64,000 nucleotides of DNA from Sphingosinicella flava. GTDB lineage: Bacteria; Pseudomonadota; Alphaproteobacteria; Sphingomonadales; Sphingomonadaceae. A program made the translations under genes and the position numbers. A model generated the notes under the pieces. That model was not told the origin of the DNA, did no database searches, and saw nothing but the letters and a program-made list of their open reading frames with translations. Positions 35,653 to 48,786 of this stretch are shown here, piece by piece. Location: assembly GCF_016025255.1 (NCBI RefSeq), contig NZ_CP065592.1, forward strand, positions 165,025 to 229,024, given 5' to 3'. Every line of letters starts with the position of its first letter. The stretch's first letter is position 1.

Positions 35653-37167
35653 TTAGAGACACGCCTCCAGGAAGGGTTGGTCGAAGCCGAACTGCTTCGC
35701 CTTTTCGAGCGTATAGGGGCGCAGGCCCATGGCGCGATATTCGCCGATAATCTTGCCGTCCGGCGTTTCGTCCAGATATTCGAACTTGAACAGCTCCTGC
35801 GTGACGATCACGTCGCCTTCCATGCCGATCACTTCAGTGATGTTGGTGGTCCGGCGAGAGCCATCGCGCAGGCGCTTCACTTGAACGATGAGATCGACCG
35901 AATCCGCGATTTGGCGGGAGATCGCCTCCTTCGGCACCTTGATGTCCGACATCATCACCATGTTTTCCATACGCGCCAGCGCCTCGCGCGGGCTGTTCGA
36001 GTGGAGCGTACACATGGAACCGTCGTGGCCGGTATTCATGGCCGCGAGCATGTCGAAACATTCGGGGCCGCGGATTTCGCCCAGGATGATGCGGTCCGGA
36101 CGCATACGCAGCGCGTTGACGACGAGATCGCGGATGGTGATCGCGCCTTGGCCCTCAAGATTCGGCGGGCGGGTTTCGAGCGGCAGCCAGTGGGGCTGTT
36201 GCAGGCGGAGTTCGGCCGCGTCTTCGATGGTGATGACACGCTCGCCCGGGTCGATCATCTTCGACAATGCATTGAGCATCGTCGTCTTGCCCGAGCCGGT
36301 GCCGCCGGAAATGACGATGTTGAAGCGGCTCGCGCCCGCGACCTTCAGGGCCGTCGCCATCTTGTCCGACATCGAGCCATAGCCCTTCATCATGTCGAGC
36401 GTGATCGGCTTTTCGGAGAATTTACGGATCGAGATGGCGGTGCCGCGCAGTGAAAGCGGCGGCACGATCACATTGACGCGGCTGCCGTCGGGGAGGCGGG
36501 CGTCGGCGAGCGGCGTCGTCTGGTCGACACGGCGGCCGACCTTGTTCACGATGCGTTGCGCGATCTGGAACAGATGCTCTTCGTCGCGAAACTGGATCTG
36601 AGCGATCTGCAGCTTGCCCTTTTTTTCGACGAAGGTCTGCTGGGGGCCGTTGACCATGATGTCGCTGATCTCGGGATCGTTCAGCAACTCTTCCAAGGGG
36701 CCGAGGCCGAGCAGCTCGTCGACCAGCACCTTTTCCAGCGCAAATTGTTCGCGGCGGTTGAGGTTGATCTTGAGCTCGGCCAGCACCTCGCCGATGATCG
36801 GGCGGAATTCCTCGGCCAGCTCGTCCTTCGACAGCATCGAGGCCGCTTCGGGATCAACGCGCTCGAGGAGGCGGGGAAGAACCTGTTCCTTGATCTTGTG
36901 AACCGACGCTTCGAAGCCCGCGACCTTTGACGATCCAGCTTCGCCGGAGGCCGCGACGCGATCCGCCAGGCGGGACATAGCATCGGATTGGGGAGCATTC
37001 GCCGCGTCGTCGGCGACCGGCATGGCAGCGGCTTCGGCTTCCGGAAATGGGTCGGCGGCGGGTTCGGGCGGCCGGACCGGCGCGCCGCCCTTCATCGGGC
37101 TGGCATTGCCAAAGGAGGGGCGCGCCCCTGCCGTATTCATTCCACCACGCCGTCCAAAAGCATTCAT
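35653..37167 (-). CDS. cpaF: CpaF family secretion ATPase (Flp/Tad pilus type)
   Basis: Hexameric ATPase of the type II/IV secretion superfamily that powers Flp pilus assembly. The 504-residue protein has a disordered Pro/Ala-rich N-terminus (about 1-65) and a helical N-domain. The motor follows, with Walker A GGTGSGKTTML, Asp box ITIEDAAEL, MRPDRIILGEIRG and the His box GHDGSMCTLHSNSP. ERVITIEDAAELRLQQPHW is typical of CpaF rather than VirB11. No other tad/cpa gene is visible nearby, so the gene is detached from a pilus cluster here. Confidence 0.93.
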   Translation of the reverse strand: MNAFGRRGGMNTAGARPSFGNASPMKGGAPVRPPEPAADPFPEAEAAAMPVADDAANAPQSDAMSRLADRVAASGEAGSSKVAGFEASVHKIKEQVLPRLLERVDPEAASMLSKDELAEEFRPIIGEVLAELKINLNRREQFALEKVLVDELLGLGPLEELLNDPEISDIMVNGPQQTFVEKKGKLQIAQIQFRDEEHLFQIAQRIVNKVGRRVDQTTPLADARLPDGSRVNVIVPPLSLRGTAISIRKFSEKPITLDMMKGYGSMSDKMATALKVAGASRFNIVISGGTGSGKTTMLNALSKMIDPGERVITIEDAAELRLQQPHWLPLETRPPNLEGQGAITIRDLVVNALRMRPDRIILGEIRGPECFDMLAAMNTGHDGSMCTLHSNSPREALARMENMVMMSDIKVPKEAISRQIADSVDLIVQVKRLRDGSRRTTNITEVIGMEGDVIVTQELFKFEYLDETPDGKIIGEYRAMGLRPYTLEKAKQFGFDQPFLEACL

Positions 37168-37236
37168 CGCGAGCGCACTCTTCCTAATCTGTCGGCGCGT
37201 TTGTGGACGAAAATGGTAAACAGGCTGTGAAGGACA

Positions 37237-37503
37237 TCAGCCCTCGATGCTGGCCTTTTCGGCGAGGACGGTGAGGCCCTTGTCGTTCACTTCCGCGAAG
37301 CCGCCTTCGATGGCGATGCGTTCGGGGGCGCCGCCTGCAGTACGGTGGATCAGGAGGTCGCCGTTGCGGATGGTCGACATGAAGGGCGCGTGGCCGGCCA
37401 GCACGCCGAAATCGCCGTCCGTGCCAGGCACGACGACCATGTGCACGTCGTCCGAACGAACGAGCTTTTCGGGAGTGACGAGTTCGAAGTGAAGGTCAGC
37501 CAT
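37237..37503 (-). CDS. atpC: ATP synthase F1 epsilon subunit
   Basis: The 88-residue central-stalk subunit consists mainly of the N-terminal beta-sandwich: [39 protein letters not shown]. It lacks most of the C-terminal two-helix inhibitory domain of the E. coli protein. Short epsilon subunits are common in Alphaproteobacteria. It is the last gene of the atpHAGDC cluster, separated from atpD by a 172-bp repeat. Confidence 0.93.
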   Translation of the reverse strand: MADLHFELVTPEKLVRSDDVHMVVVPGTDGDFGVLAGHAPFMSTIRNGDLLIHRTAGGAPERIAIEGGFAEVNDKGLTVLAEKASIEG

Positions 37504-37520
37504 TCTCTTGTTCCCACTGG

Positions 37521-37692
37521 CCCTCTCCCTTTGACGGGAGAGGATACGAAGCCTTAGCGACGAAGGAGCTTAGGCGGAGTTGGAGAGGGTGACACCGTAT
37601 GAGGTAATTCGCCGGCGCCTTCACCCTCTCCCAGCTACGACTAGGCAGCAAGCTGCCAAGTCTTCGCAACCCTCTCCCGTCCAGGGAGAGGG
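37521..37692. repeat. Large palindromic repeat, family C
   Basis: Outer ends CCCTCTCCC (37521) and GGGAGAGGG (37684-37692). An imperfect mirror copy spans most of the 172 bp, with inner boxes GGAGAGGGTGA and TCACCCTCTCC. It lies between atpD and atpC. Confidence 0.75.
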
Positions 37693-37699
37693 AAGTTAG

Positions 37700-39184
<1,485 letters not shown>

Positions 39185-40072
39185 TTAGAGCGCTTCGGCG
39201 CCGGAGATGATTTCGACGAGTTCGGTGGTGATCGCGGCCTGGCGGGTCCGGTTATACTGGATCGACAGGCGGTTGATCATGTCGCCCGCATTGCGCGTCG
39301 CATTGTCCATCGCGGTCATGCGGCTGCCCTGTTCGGACGCGGCATTTTCGAGCATCGCGCGGAAAATCTGCACGGCGATGTTGCGGGGGAGGAGATCGGT
39401 GAGGATTTCCTCTTCGCCCGGCTCATATTCGACGACGGCGTCGGCACCCGAAGTTGATGAAACTGATGCTGTTTCAGGCATCGGCACCGGTATGATCTGC
39501 TGTTCGGTCGGCTCTTGTACGAGGGCCGACTGGAAGCGGGCGTAGAAGAGGTGCGCGACATCGAAGCCGCCGCTATTGTAACGCTCGATCACTTCCTCTG
39601 CGATCGCTTGAGCGTCCGCGAAGGAGACGTATTTGATCGCGCTCGTGTCGTACTGATGAACGATCTGCTTCGGGAAGAGGCGGGCGATCACCGCGCGTCC
39701 CTTGCGGCCGACGAGGTAGAAATAGACCGTTTTGCCTTGACGTTGCAGTTCGTCGGCCTTTTTGCGCGCCGCGCGGACGATGTTCGAGTTGAACGCGCCC
39801 GCGAGGCCGCGGTCCGACGTGCAGACGATCAGGAGATGGGTGTCGACCTTGCCCGTGCCGGTCAGGAGCTTCGGGCCTTCCGGACCGACGCTGACCTTGG
39901 AAGCAAGACTCGCCATCACCGCCTGGAGGCGTTCCGCATAGGGACGACCGGCCTCGGCAGCGGCTTGCGCGCGGCGCAGCTTCGCCGCAGCGACCATCTT
40001 CATCGCCTTGGTGATCTTCTGGGTCGATTTGACCGAGCTGATCCGCCCTTTGAGTGCCTTGAGAGAGGCCAT
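39185..40072 (-). CDS. atpG: ATP synthase F1 gamma subunit
   Basis: Central rotor shaft, 295 residues. The N-terminal helix [36 protein letters not shown] and the C-terminal helix [35 protein letters not shown] form the coiled-coil rotor, the most conserved parts of the family. A variable middle carries an insert rich in Ser/Thr/Glu (around residues 195-220). The start at 40072 is preferred because the longer frame is encoded by a palindromic repeat. Confidence 0.97.
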   Translation of the reverse strand: MASLKALKGRISSVKSTQKITKAMKMVAAAKLRRAQAAAEAGRPYAERLQAVMASLASKVSVGPEGPKLLTGTGKVDTHLLIVCTSDRGLAGAFNSNIVRAARKKADELQRQGKTVYFYLVGRKGRAVIARLFPKQIVHQYDTSAIKYVSFADAQAIAEEVIERYNSGGFDVAHLFYARFQSALVQEPTEQQIIPVPMPETASVSSTSGADAVVEYEPGEEEILTDLLPRNIAVQIFRAMLENAASEQGSRMTAMDNATRNAGDMINRLSIQYNRTRQAAITTELVEIISGAEAL

Positions 40073-40085
40073 TCTACCCTTCCTT

Positions 40086-40138
40086 GTGCCCCGGCGAAAG
40101 CCGGGGTCCAGACTGGGTCCCGGCCTTCGCCGGAACAC
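40086..40138. repeat. Dispersed palindromic repeat, family A (copy 6)
   Basis: GTGCCCCGGCGAAAGCCGGGG at the left and CGGCCTTCGCCGGAACAC at the right, between atpA and atpG. The ends are identical to copy 5. Confidence 0.78.
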
Positions 40139-40147
40139 AATGGAGTT

Positions 40148-42234
<2,087 letters not shown>

Positions 42235-42594
42235 GCGCCCTGTCACTCCCAGAAACGGATTTCCATGCGAAAGAGAGGTTATGGGACGGGCTCCGTGGAG
42301 CATTGCCTCACGGGTCTCGACACACACCTCTCATCGGGTTGCCGGGCCCCTAGCAGGAGGGTGGGAGGGATGCAACCGGGGTGTTGGAGTGAGTTGGCGC
42401 CGGATGACCCGTCCCCCTTGATGGGGGAGGCAGGGTGGGGGTGATCTATGACGTAGGGCGGTATGTTTCCGGAGACATCACCCCCACCCAACCCTCCCCC
42501 ATCAAGGGGGAGGGCTTTCTGATCGTGGGGTAGCAAAATGTTTGACCACAAAGTTCGGGATGCGGCGGTGATCTGGAGCGCCTAAATAACCCGT
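42235..42594. other. 360-bp gene-free stretch between atpH and ada
   Basis: Holds the leaders of two divergent genes and one large inverted repeat (42411-42514). The atpH-proximal part should contain the promoter of the ATP synthase operon, but I cannot point to convincing -35/-10 boxes. Confidence 0.6.
42411..42514. repeat. Large palindromic repeat, family D
   Basis: Left arm starts TCCCCCTTGATGGGGGAGG; the right arm ends CCTCCCCCATCAAGGGGGAGG. Both continue inward with GGTGGGGGTGAT/ATCACCCCCACC. Arms of about 36 bp, each itself a hairpin, flank an A/T-richer centre. Confidence 0.78.
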
Positions 42595-43629
42595 ATGTCC
42601 ACGAAACCTCTCACCGACGACGAAGCCTGGAGCGCCGTCCTGTCCCGCGACCGCCGCATGGACGGGCGGTTTGTGACCGGCGTGCTTACTACCGGTATTT
42701 ATTGCCGTCCCTCCTGCGCGGCGCGGCATCCCAAGCGGGAGAATGTGCGCTTCTTTGCAAACGGCCCCGATGCGGCTGCGACCGGCCTGCGTCCTTGCCT
42801 GCGCTGCAAGCCCGACGAGGTCGGCCGGGACGAAGCGGCGCTGGCGCTTTGCTATCGCATGCTGGCGGAATCGGAAGACGCGCTGTCGCTCGACGGCCTT
42901 GCCGAGGCGACCGGCTATTCGCCCTTTCACCTGCACCGCATCTTCAAGCGCGCGACGGGAATCACGCCCGCCGCTTATGCCCGTGCTCTGCGGGCCGGGC
43001 GGCTCAAGGAGGCGCTCGGTGGCAGCGCGAGCGTGACCGACGCGATCTATGCGGCGGGCTATTCGGGATCGTCGCGTTTCTATGCGGAAGCGAAGGAGAG
43101 GCTGGGGATGAATCCTTCGGCATGGCGGAATGGCGGAAAGGGCGAGACGATCCGCTGGGCCACGGCGGAAACGGCGCTCGGGACCATGTTCCTCGCCGCG
43201 ACGGACAAAGGCATCTGCCGCCTGTCCTTCGATGAAGATGAAACCGCACTCCGCGCCCGCTTTCCCTATGCGGCAATCGAAGAGGGTGGGGCGGCGATGG
43301 CCGCTTTGGCGGAACGCGCCGTCGCGGCGGTGAACGCGCCGGAAAAGCCGCACGATTTGCCCCTCGACGTGCGCGGCACCGCCTTTCAGGAGGCGGTGTG
43401 GCGCGAGCTGTCCCGCATCCCGCCGGGCGAGACGCTAAGCTATGCGGCGCTTGCTGCACGGGCGGGCAATCCCAAGGCCGTGCGCGCGGCCGGAACCGCC
43501 TGTGGCGCCAATCAGATCGCCATTCTCATCCCCTGCCATCGCGCCAAGCGCGGCGACGGGACGCTTGGCGGTTATGCTTACGGACTGGAGCGCAAGGTGA
43601 AGCTGCTGCAAAAGGAGAAGGGACAATGA
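42595..43629 (+). CDS. ada: Bifunctional adaptive-response regulator / O6-methylguanine-DNA methyltransferase Ada
   Basis: Repairs alkylated DNA and activates the adaptive response. The 344 residues comprise an N-terminal zinc domain with acceptor Cys in [13 protein letters not shown] and zinc ligands in PCLRCKP. An AraC-type helix-turn-helix follows (LDGLAEATGYSPFHLHRIFK and TDAIYAAGYSGSSRFY). The C-terminal methyltransferase has active-site IPCHR. Residue order and length match E. coli-type Ada. The stop overlaps the next start (ATGA), so a DUF1203 protein is co-expressed. Confidence 0.95.
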   Translation: MSTKPLTDDEAWSAVLSRDRRMDGRFVTGVLTTGIYCRPSCAARHPKRENVRFFANGPDAAATGLRPCLRCKPDEVGRDEAALALCYRMLAESEDALSLDGLAEATGYSPFHLHRIFKRATGITPAAYARALRAGRLKEALGGSASVTDAIYAAGYSGSSRFYAEAKERLGMNPSAWRNGGKGETIRWATAETALGTMFLAATDKGICRLSFDEDETALRARFPYAAIEEGGAAMAALAERAVAAVNAPEKPHDLPLDVRGTAFQEAVWRELSRIPPGETLSYAALAARAGNPKAVRAAGTACGANQIAILIPCHRAKRGDGTLGGYAYGLERKVKLLQKEKGQ

Positions 43630-44108
43630 CGGGCTATCGGATCAGCGGTTTGCCGCTCGCCGATTTTCAGCCGCTTTTCGGCCTCGACGAGGCGGCACTG
43701 AAGGAGCGGGGCGCCATTCGTATGGTCGCTGACAAGAAGCCGGGATTTCCCTGCCGTGTTACCCTGCGGGACGCTGAACCGGGCGAGACGCTGATCCTCG
43801 TTAATTACGAGCATCAGGGCGCGGCGACGCCCTTCCGCTCCCGCCATGCCGTTTTTGCCCGCGAGAAGGCGAACACGGAAACTGTGTTCGAGAATGAGGT
43901 GCCGCCCTTGCTCTATGTCAGATTGCTGTCGGTGCGCGCTTTTAACGAAGAAGGCATGATGGTGGACGCCGATTGCATCGAAGGCTCTGAATTGGAGCCG
44001 CTGATCCAGCGCATGTTCGCCGATCCGGATATCGCCTATCTTCACGTCCATAGCGCCAAGCCTGGCTGTTTCGTGGCACGGATCGACCGGGCGGCTCCGG
44101 AACAATAG
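43626..44108 (+). CDS. DUF1203 family protein
   Basis: A 160-residue cytoplasmic protein matching the DUF1203 pattern: FPCRVTLRDAEPGETLILVNYEHQ near the middle, then PFRSRHAVFAR and, at the C-terminus, YLHVHSAKPGCFVARIDR. No activity is known to me. Four-base overlap with ada suggests a link to alkylation response, but that is contextual inference only. Confidence 0.85.
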   Translation: MTGYRISGLPLADFQPLFGLDEAALKERGAIRMVADKKPGFPCRVTLRDAEPGETLILVNYEHQGAATPFRSRHAVFAREKANTETVFENEVPPLLYVRLLSVRAFNEEGMMVDADCIEGSELEPLIQRMFADPDIAYLHVHSAKPGCFVARIDRAAPEQ

Positions 44109-44170
44109 TCCTGACCGGACATTGCTTCTGCCGAAGGGCGCCACTGGCGTCACTCTTTAGGGAGAGGCAG

Positions 44171-44623
44171 ATGGTCGGGATGCACGGTGTCAGGGACGGG
44201 CTTCAGGTTCTGGGCTCCGACGGCGGGATGATCGGGCGGGTGGATTCCATCGAGGAGAACCGCCTGCGGCTGCATTCCACGGCCGCGCCTGCCGGTCATT
44301 ATTATATCCCCGCCCAGTGGATCGAGCGCGTCGACGAGCATGTGCACCTGAACGTGACCGCCGCCACTGCGCGCGAGCGGTGGGAAGCGGCAGGGGATGG
44401 GCCCGTTTCCCCGGGCCGGAATGCGGGCGGCACAACAGGCGACCGGGCCGGGGGGCATCGCAACACCTTCGCCTGGATCGTTGGCGCGATCTTCATTCTC
44501 GTGATCCTCGTCATGACGGTGCGGAGCTGCGGTTATGCGGTGGATGAGAGCACGAACACCGAACGGCCGCTGCCGTCCGCCGACAGCGATGCGACGGGCA
44601 CGGGCGCGACGAACGGGCAGTGA
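44171..44623 (+). CDS. DUF2171-like membrane-anchored protein
   Basis: A 150-residue protein. The N-terminal ~65 residues fit a DUF2171/PRC-barrel-like fold: LQVLGSDGGMIGRVDSIEENRLRL and HYYIPAQWIERVDEHVHLN. A variable Gly/Arg linker leads to one C-terminal helix (FAWIVGAIFILVILVMTV) and a short polar tail. The soluble domain is probably cytoplasmic. GGGAGAGG precedes ATG 44171. Its function is unknown. Confidence 0.78.
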   Translation: MVGMHGVRDGLQVLGSDGGMIGRVDSIEENRLRLHSTAAPAGHYYIPAQWIERVDEHVHLNVTAATARERWEAAGDGPVSPGRNAGGTTGDRAGGHRNTFAWIVGAIFILVILVMTVRSCGYAVDESTNTERPLPSADSDATGTGATNGQ

Positions 44624-44644
44624 GCATCATCGTGCTCCTGCGGA

Positions 44645-46819
44645 TTAGAGAAAGCTGTAGGGGTCGACATCCACGGCGACGCGCACGCCGCGCGGCCAAT
44701 CGATCTTGCCGAGCCAATCCCGGATGATGTCCTGTACGTCGAGCGAGCGAGCGGCATGGACGAGGAGACGCTGGCGGTGGCGCCCGCGCAGCATGGCGAG
44801 CGGTGCCGGGGCGGGGCCGAAGACGGCCATGTTTTCGACGTGGGGCGCGGTCTTGCCGATGAGGCGGGCGGTTTCGGTGGCCTCGCTTAAATCCTCCGAG
44901 GAAACGATGATGCCCGCGAGACGGCCGAATGGCGGCATGGCGGCACTGCGCCGCGCGTCGGTTTCGGCGGCGTAGAAGCCTTCAACGTCGCCGCTGACGA
45001 GAGCGCTGATGACGGGCGCCAAGGGCTCGTGGGTCTGGACGAAGACGCGGCCCGGCTTCTCGCCGCGTCCCGCGCGGCCTGACACCTGCATGATCTGCTG
45101 GAAGCTGCGCTCCGCGGCGCGGAGATCGCCGCCCTGGAGGCCGAGATCCGCGTCCACCACGCCGACGAGAGTGAGGTTGGGGAAATGATAGCCCTTGGTG
45201 ACGAGCTGGGTGCCGACGACGATGTCGATCTCGCCCCGCTCCATGCGGCTGACGAATTCGGCGGCCTTGGCGGGCGACCAGATGGTGTCGGAGGTGACGA
45301 TGGCGGTGCGGGCGTCGGGCCAGAGGGCCGCGACCTCATCCGCGATGCGCTCGACTCCGGGACCGCAGGCAACGAGGCTGTCCTCCTCCTGGCATTCGGG
45401 GCAGAGGCGCGGCGGGGGCATGACGTGGCCGCAATGGTGGCAGGCGAGGCGGTGCATCAGCCGGTGCTCGACCATCCAGGCGGTGCAATTGGGGCATTGG
45501 AAGCGATGCCCGCAGGTGCGGCAGAGGGTGAGCGGCGCATAGCCACGGCGGTTGAGGAAGAGGAGGGTCTGCTCGCCTTTTTCGAGATTGTCCTCGATTT
45601 CGCGGACAAGACGGGGGGCGAGCCAGCGGCCGCGCATCGGAGGATCGGCGATGAGGTCGATCGCCTCGATCTGCGGCATTTCGGCGGCGCCGTAGCGGCC
45701 TTCCAGCTTCACTTCCTTGTAGACGCCGATCTCGGCCATCTGGCGGGTCTCGATGGCGGGGGTGGCGGAGGCGAGGACGATGGGGATGGCTTCGAGCTTG
45801 GCGCGCATCACCGCGACGTCGCGGGCGTGATATTGGACGCCGTCTTCCTGCTTGAAGCTCACCTCATGCGCCTCGTCGACGACGATGAGGCCGAGATCGG
45901 CATAAGGAAGGAAGAGGGCGGAGCGGGCGCCGACCACCACCTTCGCCTGACCCGTTGAGATGGCCCGCCAGGCCCGGCGGCGCTGGGATTGGCGGAGGCC
46001 CGAATGCCAGGCGACGGGCTCGACTCCGAACCGTGCGGCGAAGCGCTTCAGGAAGGGTTCGGTGAGCGCGATTTCGGGGAGGAGGACGAGGGTCTGGCGG
46101 CCTTGGCGAAGCGCTTCGGCGACGGCTTCGAAATAGACCTCGGTCTTGCCGGAGCCGGTGACGCCGTCGAGGAGGAAGGGGGCGAATTCCCGCGCCCGGA
46201 CGGCATCGACGAACAGGGCGGCGGCGTCGCGCTGCTGGGGTTCGAGAGCGGGCGGCGCGTGGTCGGGATCGGGGAGCGGGAAGGGGGCGTCGATGTCGAC
46301 CTCCACGGCCTCGACCGCGCCCGCCTTGACAAGGCCGCGGATCACGCCGTCCGACACGTCGGCGGCGAGGGCGAGTTCGCGGATCAGGCCTTGCCGTCCG
46401 GCGATCCGCTCCAGCGCCTGGGCGCGCTGCGGGGTCAGGCGATCGGGCACGATGCCGGTCGGGCGATATTCGGTGACGGTGCGGGCGCCTTCGAGCGCGC
46501 TCATCGACGCGAGCGCCATGCGGAGGACCGAGGCGAGCGGGGCGAGATAATAATCGGCCGTCCATTCGATCAGGCGGCGGAGCGGCCCCTTAAGCGGGGG
46601 GGCGTCATAGCAGGTGAGAAGCGGGCGGAGGCGGTTGTCGCCGACTTCCTCGGTGGCCAGCCGGTCCGGTTCCCAGACCACGCCGGCAAGCTGGCGCGGG
46701 CCCAGCGGCGCGACGACGATCGAGCCCGGCTCGACCGCCATGCCGCCCGGCACGCGATAATCGAGCGGGCCGAGGGCGGAATTGAGGATGACGACGCGGG
46801 CCCGGCTCACGCATCCCAT
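44645..46819 (-). CDS. priA: Primosomal replication restart helicase PriA
   Basis: DNA helicase of 724 residues that reloads the replisome at stalled forks. The N-terminal 3'-DNA-binding domain (RVVILNSALGPLDYRVP) precedes the helicase core: Walker A GVTGSGKTEVY, DEAH box VVDEAHEVSFK. The zinc-binding insert has CRTCGHRFQCPNC, CHHCGH and CPEC, and is followed by IVVGTQLVTKGYHFPNLTLV. All are PriA landmarks. ATG 46819 is used; GTG 46810 is an alternative with no consequence for domains. Confidence 0.96.
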   Translation of the reverse strand: MGCVSRARVVILNSALGPLDYRVPGGMAVEPGSIVVAPLGPRQLAGVVWEPDRLATEEVGDNRLRPLLTCYDAPPLKGPLRRLIEWTADYYLAPLASVLRMALASMSALEGARTVTEYRPTGIVPDRLTPQRAQALERIAGRQGLIRELALAADVSDGVIRGLVKAGAVEAVEVDIDAPFPLPDPDHAPPALEPQQRDAAALFVDAVRAREFAPFLLDGVTGSGKTEVYFEAVAEALRQGRQTLVLLPEIALTEPFLKRFAARFGVEPVAWHSGLRQSQRRRAWRAISTGQAKVVVGARSALFLPYADLGLIVVDEAHEVSFKQEDGVQYHARDVAVMRAKLEAIPIVLASATPAIETRQMAEIGVYKEVKLEGRYGAAEMPQIEAIDLIADPPMRGRWLAPRLVREIEDNLEKGEQTLLFLNRRGYAPLTLCRTCGHRFQCPNCTAWMVEHRLMHRLACHHCGHVMPPPRLCPECQEEDSLVACGPGVERIADEVAALWPDARTAIVTSDTIWSPAKAAEFVSRMERGEIDIVVGTQLVTKGYHFPNLTLVGVVDADLGLQGGDLRAAERSFQQIMQVSGRAGRGEKPGRVFVQTHEPLAPVISALVSGDVEGFYAAETDARRSAAMPPFGRLAGIIVSSEDLSEATETARLIGKTAPHVENMAVFGPAPAPLAMLRGRHRQRLLVHAARSLDVQDIIRDWLGKIDWPRGVRVAVDVDPYSFL

Positions 46820-46859
46820 CTAGGGGGCGGGGACGGAATTGGAAACCGTCGAAGCCGCC

Positions 46860-48224
46860 TTAACGCGCCCTGACGCCCGACCCGGGCACGCCCGCCATGG
46901 CGACGCCGTCCCGCCCGTAAATATCCTTGCGGAAGGCGATGCGATCCTTTTCCGGGCCCGCCGTCATGTAAGTGATGTAGACGGGCACCGGCCGTGGCAG
47001 GTTCACCTGCTGCTCCGTGCCGCCGCGCGGAACGGTGAGGGGCTTGCCGAACAGCCAGCGGGCGAGACGCGGGGCATCCTCCAGCCGCACGCAGCCGGCG
47101 CTGGCGCGGCGGTCGCTATTGCCGAAAATATCCTTGTCCGGCGTGTCGTGCAGATAGACGCCGAGGTCGTTCGGGAACATGAACTTCATGCGCCCCATCG
47201 CATTGTAGGGCCCCGGCTTCTGCCGCACGCGGAGCTGTACCCCGCCGTTCGAGACCGCGCGCCAGTCGATGGTCGCGGGATCGACGACGCGCGGCGCTGC
47301 GGACCAGTCGGACAGGATCTCATAGCCGCGCGAATCGAGATAGGAGAGGCCGTCGCTCAGGACGTGCGGCGCGATCCGCTCCGCGACGAGATCGGGCGGG
47401 ACGTTCCAATAAGGATTGACCATCGTGTAGCGGATATAGCCCGCCATCATCGGGGTCTGCTGGCTTTCCTTGCCGACGATGACGCGCATCGAATCGCGCT
47501 CGCGGCCATTTTCATAGAGATAGAGGCGCTGAGCGGCGGCATCGACGAGCACGTAGCGATCCTGCCGCGCCGGGAGGGCCCGTGCGCGCTCCAGATTGAG
47601 GCGGAGGACGCGGCGCTGCGCGCCGTTGAGGCCGCCATGCGCGAGCGCGGCGCGGAGCTTGCCGTAAAGCGGATGCATCCACCCGATCGTGTCGAGATGG
47701 GCCTTGAGCGATGGCGCGGCGGCGGCGCCGTCGAGGATGTCGCGGCGGCTGGGGCGGACCGGCGCCAGATTGGCGTCGACATAATGAACGTCGACCCTGG
47801 CCGGACGCGCGGCGTCGCGGGCATAATCGGCCAGCGCCTGGGACAGGCGGATTTCGGCCTCCGCGAGGGCGCCGGGCGATCCGCCGCGGGCGTCTTCGAT
47901 CAGACTGGCGATCGCGCGCGGCTTGTAATCGGTGGGGTCGAGGCCGTCGAGATCGGCGTTGCGGATGATTTCCAGCAGCTGCGCGGCTTCCGGACGAAGC
48001 GCGCCGCCGCGAATCCAGAGCGGGCGATAGTCGCGCGCCTTATAGAAGGCGCGGATATCCTTCTTGCCGCCTTCATCCTTGATGGCGGTACTGATCGCGG
48101 ACGGACTGGCGGCCTGTGCCTGGGCGCCGGACGATCCGAATGCCAGAGCGGCGGCGAGGCCAGCGGTCAGGAAGAGGCGCGCTGGCCGGGCGGTCCGGCC
48201 AGCGCGTTGAGTTGGGGAATACAT
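46860..48224 (-). CDS. Exported L,D-transpeptidase (YcbB/YkuD type)
   Basis: Peptidoglycan cross-linking enzyme of 454 residues. A signal peptide (ending GAQAQA) precedes a YcbB-like scaffold with YRPLWIRGG and peptidoglycan-binding-like helices. The YkuD catalytic domain holds YLHDTP and SAGCVRLED, with the nucleophilic Cys in the latter. It would form 3-3 meso-DAP bridges or attach proteins to the wall. It starts 17 bp after the glycine-zipper lipoprotein gene and likely shares its stress-type promoter. The domain order matches YcbB more than small Ldts. Confidence 0.91.
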   Translation of the reverse strand: MYSPTQRAGRTARPARLFLTAGLAAALAFGSSGAQAQAASPSAISTAIKDEGGKKDIRAFYKARDYRPLWIRGGALRPEAAQLLEIIRNADLDGLDPTDYKPRAIASLIEDARGGSPGALAEAEIRLSQALADYARDAARPARVDVHYVDANLAPVRPSRRDILDGAAAAPSLKAHLDTIGWMHPLYGKLRAALAHGGLNGAQRRVLRLNLERARALPARQDRYVLVDAAAQRLYLYENGRERDSMRVIVGKESQQTPMMAGYIRYTMVNPYWNVPPDLVAERIAPHVLSDGLSYLDSRGYEILSDWSAAPRVVDPATIDWRAVSNGGVQLRVRQKPGPYNAMGRMKFMFPNDLGVYLHDTPDKDIFGNSDRRASAGCVRLEDAPRLARWLFGKPLTVPRGGTEQQVNLPRPVPVYITYMTAGPEKDRIAFRKDIYGRDGVAMAGVPGSGVRAR

Positions 48225-48241
48225 CGGTCTTTGTCTGACGA

Positions 48242-48607
48242 TCAGCCGCGTTCGCCGGCCTGGGTCATGGTCGGAGCGGGCTGTTGATAGACCGGAGCCG
48301 GCTGGGTCGCGGATGCCGGCGGACGGCCTTCATAATAGGTACCATTCTGATAATAGCCGTCGGCCTGGCCGTCATTGTCACGGTCGGCCCAGATGGCGCC
48401 GGCCAGACCGCCGACGGCGGCGCCGATTGCCGCGCCTTCGATCGGGCTGAGGCCGCCGACGACCGCACCGACACCCGCACCGGCGGCAGCACCGATTGCC
48501 GCGCCCGTGCCCGCGCTGGCGAGCATTTCGTCTTGAGATTCGGTGGTGCTGCAGGCGCCGAGCGACAGGGCGCTGGCGGCGAATAATGCGACTACTGACT
48601 TCTTCAT
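48242..48607 (-). CDS. Glycine-zipper lipoprotein
   Basis: A 121-residue envelope lipoprotein: signal MKKSVVALFAASALSLGACS with lipobox LGAC. A Gly/Ala-rich hairpin of two glycine-zipper helices follows (GTGAAIGAAAGAGVGAVVGG and GAAIGAAVGGLAGAIWAD). The tail is polar, with Tyr, Pro and Gln. It resembles OsmB/SlyB-like lipoproteins often induced by stress. First gene of a likely two-gene operon with the L,D-transpeptidase. A GGAAC-N16-CGTT promoter lies upstream. Confidence 0.86.
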   Translation of the reverse strand: MKKSVVALFAASALSLGACSTTESQDEMLASAGTGAAIGAAAGAGVGAVVGGLSPIEGAAIGAAVGGLAGAIWADRDNDGQADGYYQNGTYYEGRPPASATQPAPVYQQPAPTMTQAGERG

Positions 48608-48690
48608 GTTGCTTCTCCCTCTTGGTGCGACCGGGGCGGCGAAAACCCGGCGGGGGAGACCGGCGCGACCCTCGGTTTTGGCAGGGAAAA

Positions 48691-48715
48691 AACGACAAGC
48701 CCCCGGAAACGTTCC
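48691..48715 (-). promoter_or_regulatory. Putative EcfG-type (general stress) promoter
   Basis: On the minus strand GGAAC (48711-48715) and CGTT (48691-48694) are separated by exactly 16 bp, the alphaproteobacterial EcfG pattern. A transcription start about 7 nt further would give a leader near 75 nt for the glycine-zipper lipoprotein gene. Confidence 0.6.
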
Positions 48716-48786
48716 GCAGGGGTAATCCTTGTCCTCCCACAAGGCATTGAAAAACAAACTTATTCCGGAAACGTAACTTCTTTTTC

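Noticed and set aside
35653..37167. Local Tad/Flp pilus cluster around cpaF
   Set aside because: Neighbours are a small membrane protein and ATP synthase genes; no pilin, CpaB, CpaC, CpaE or TadB/C is present.
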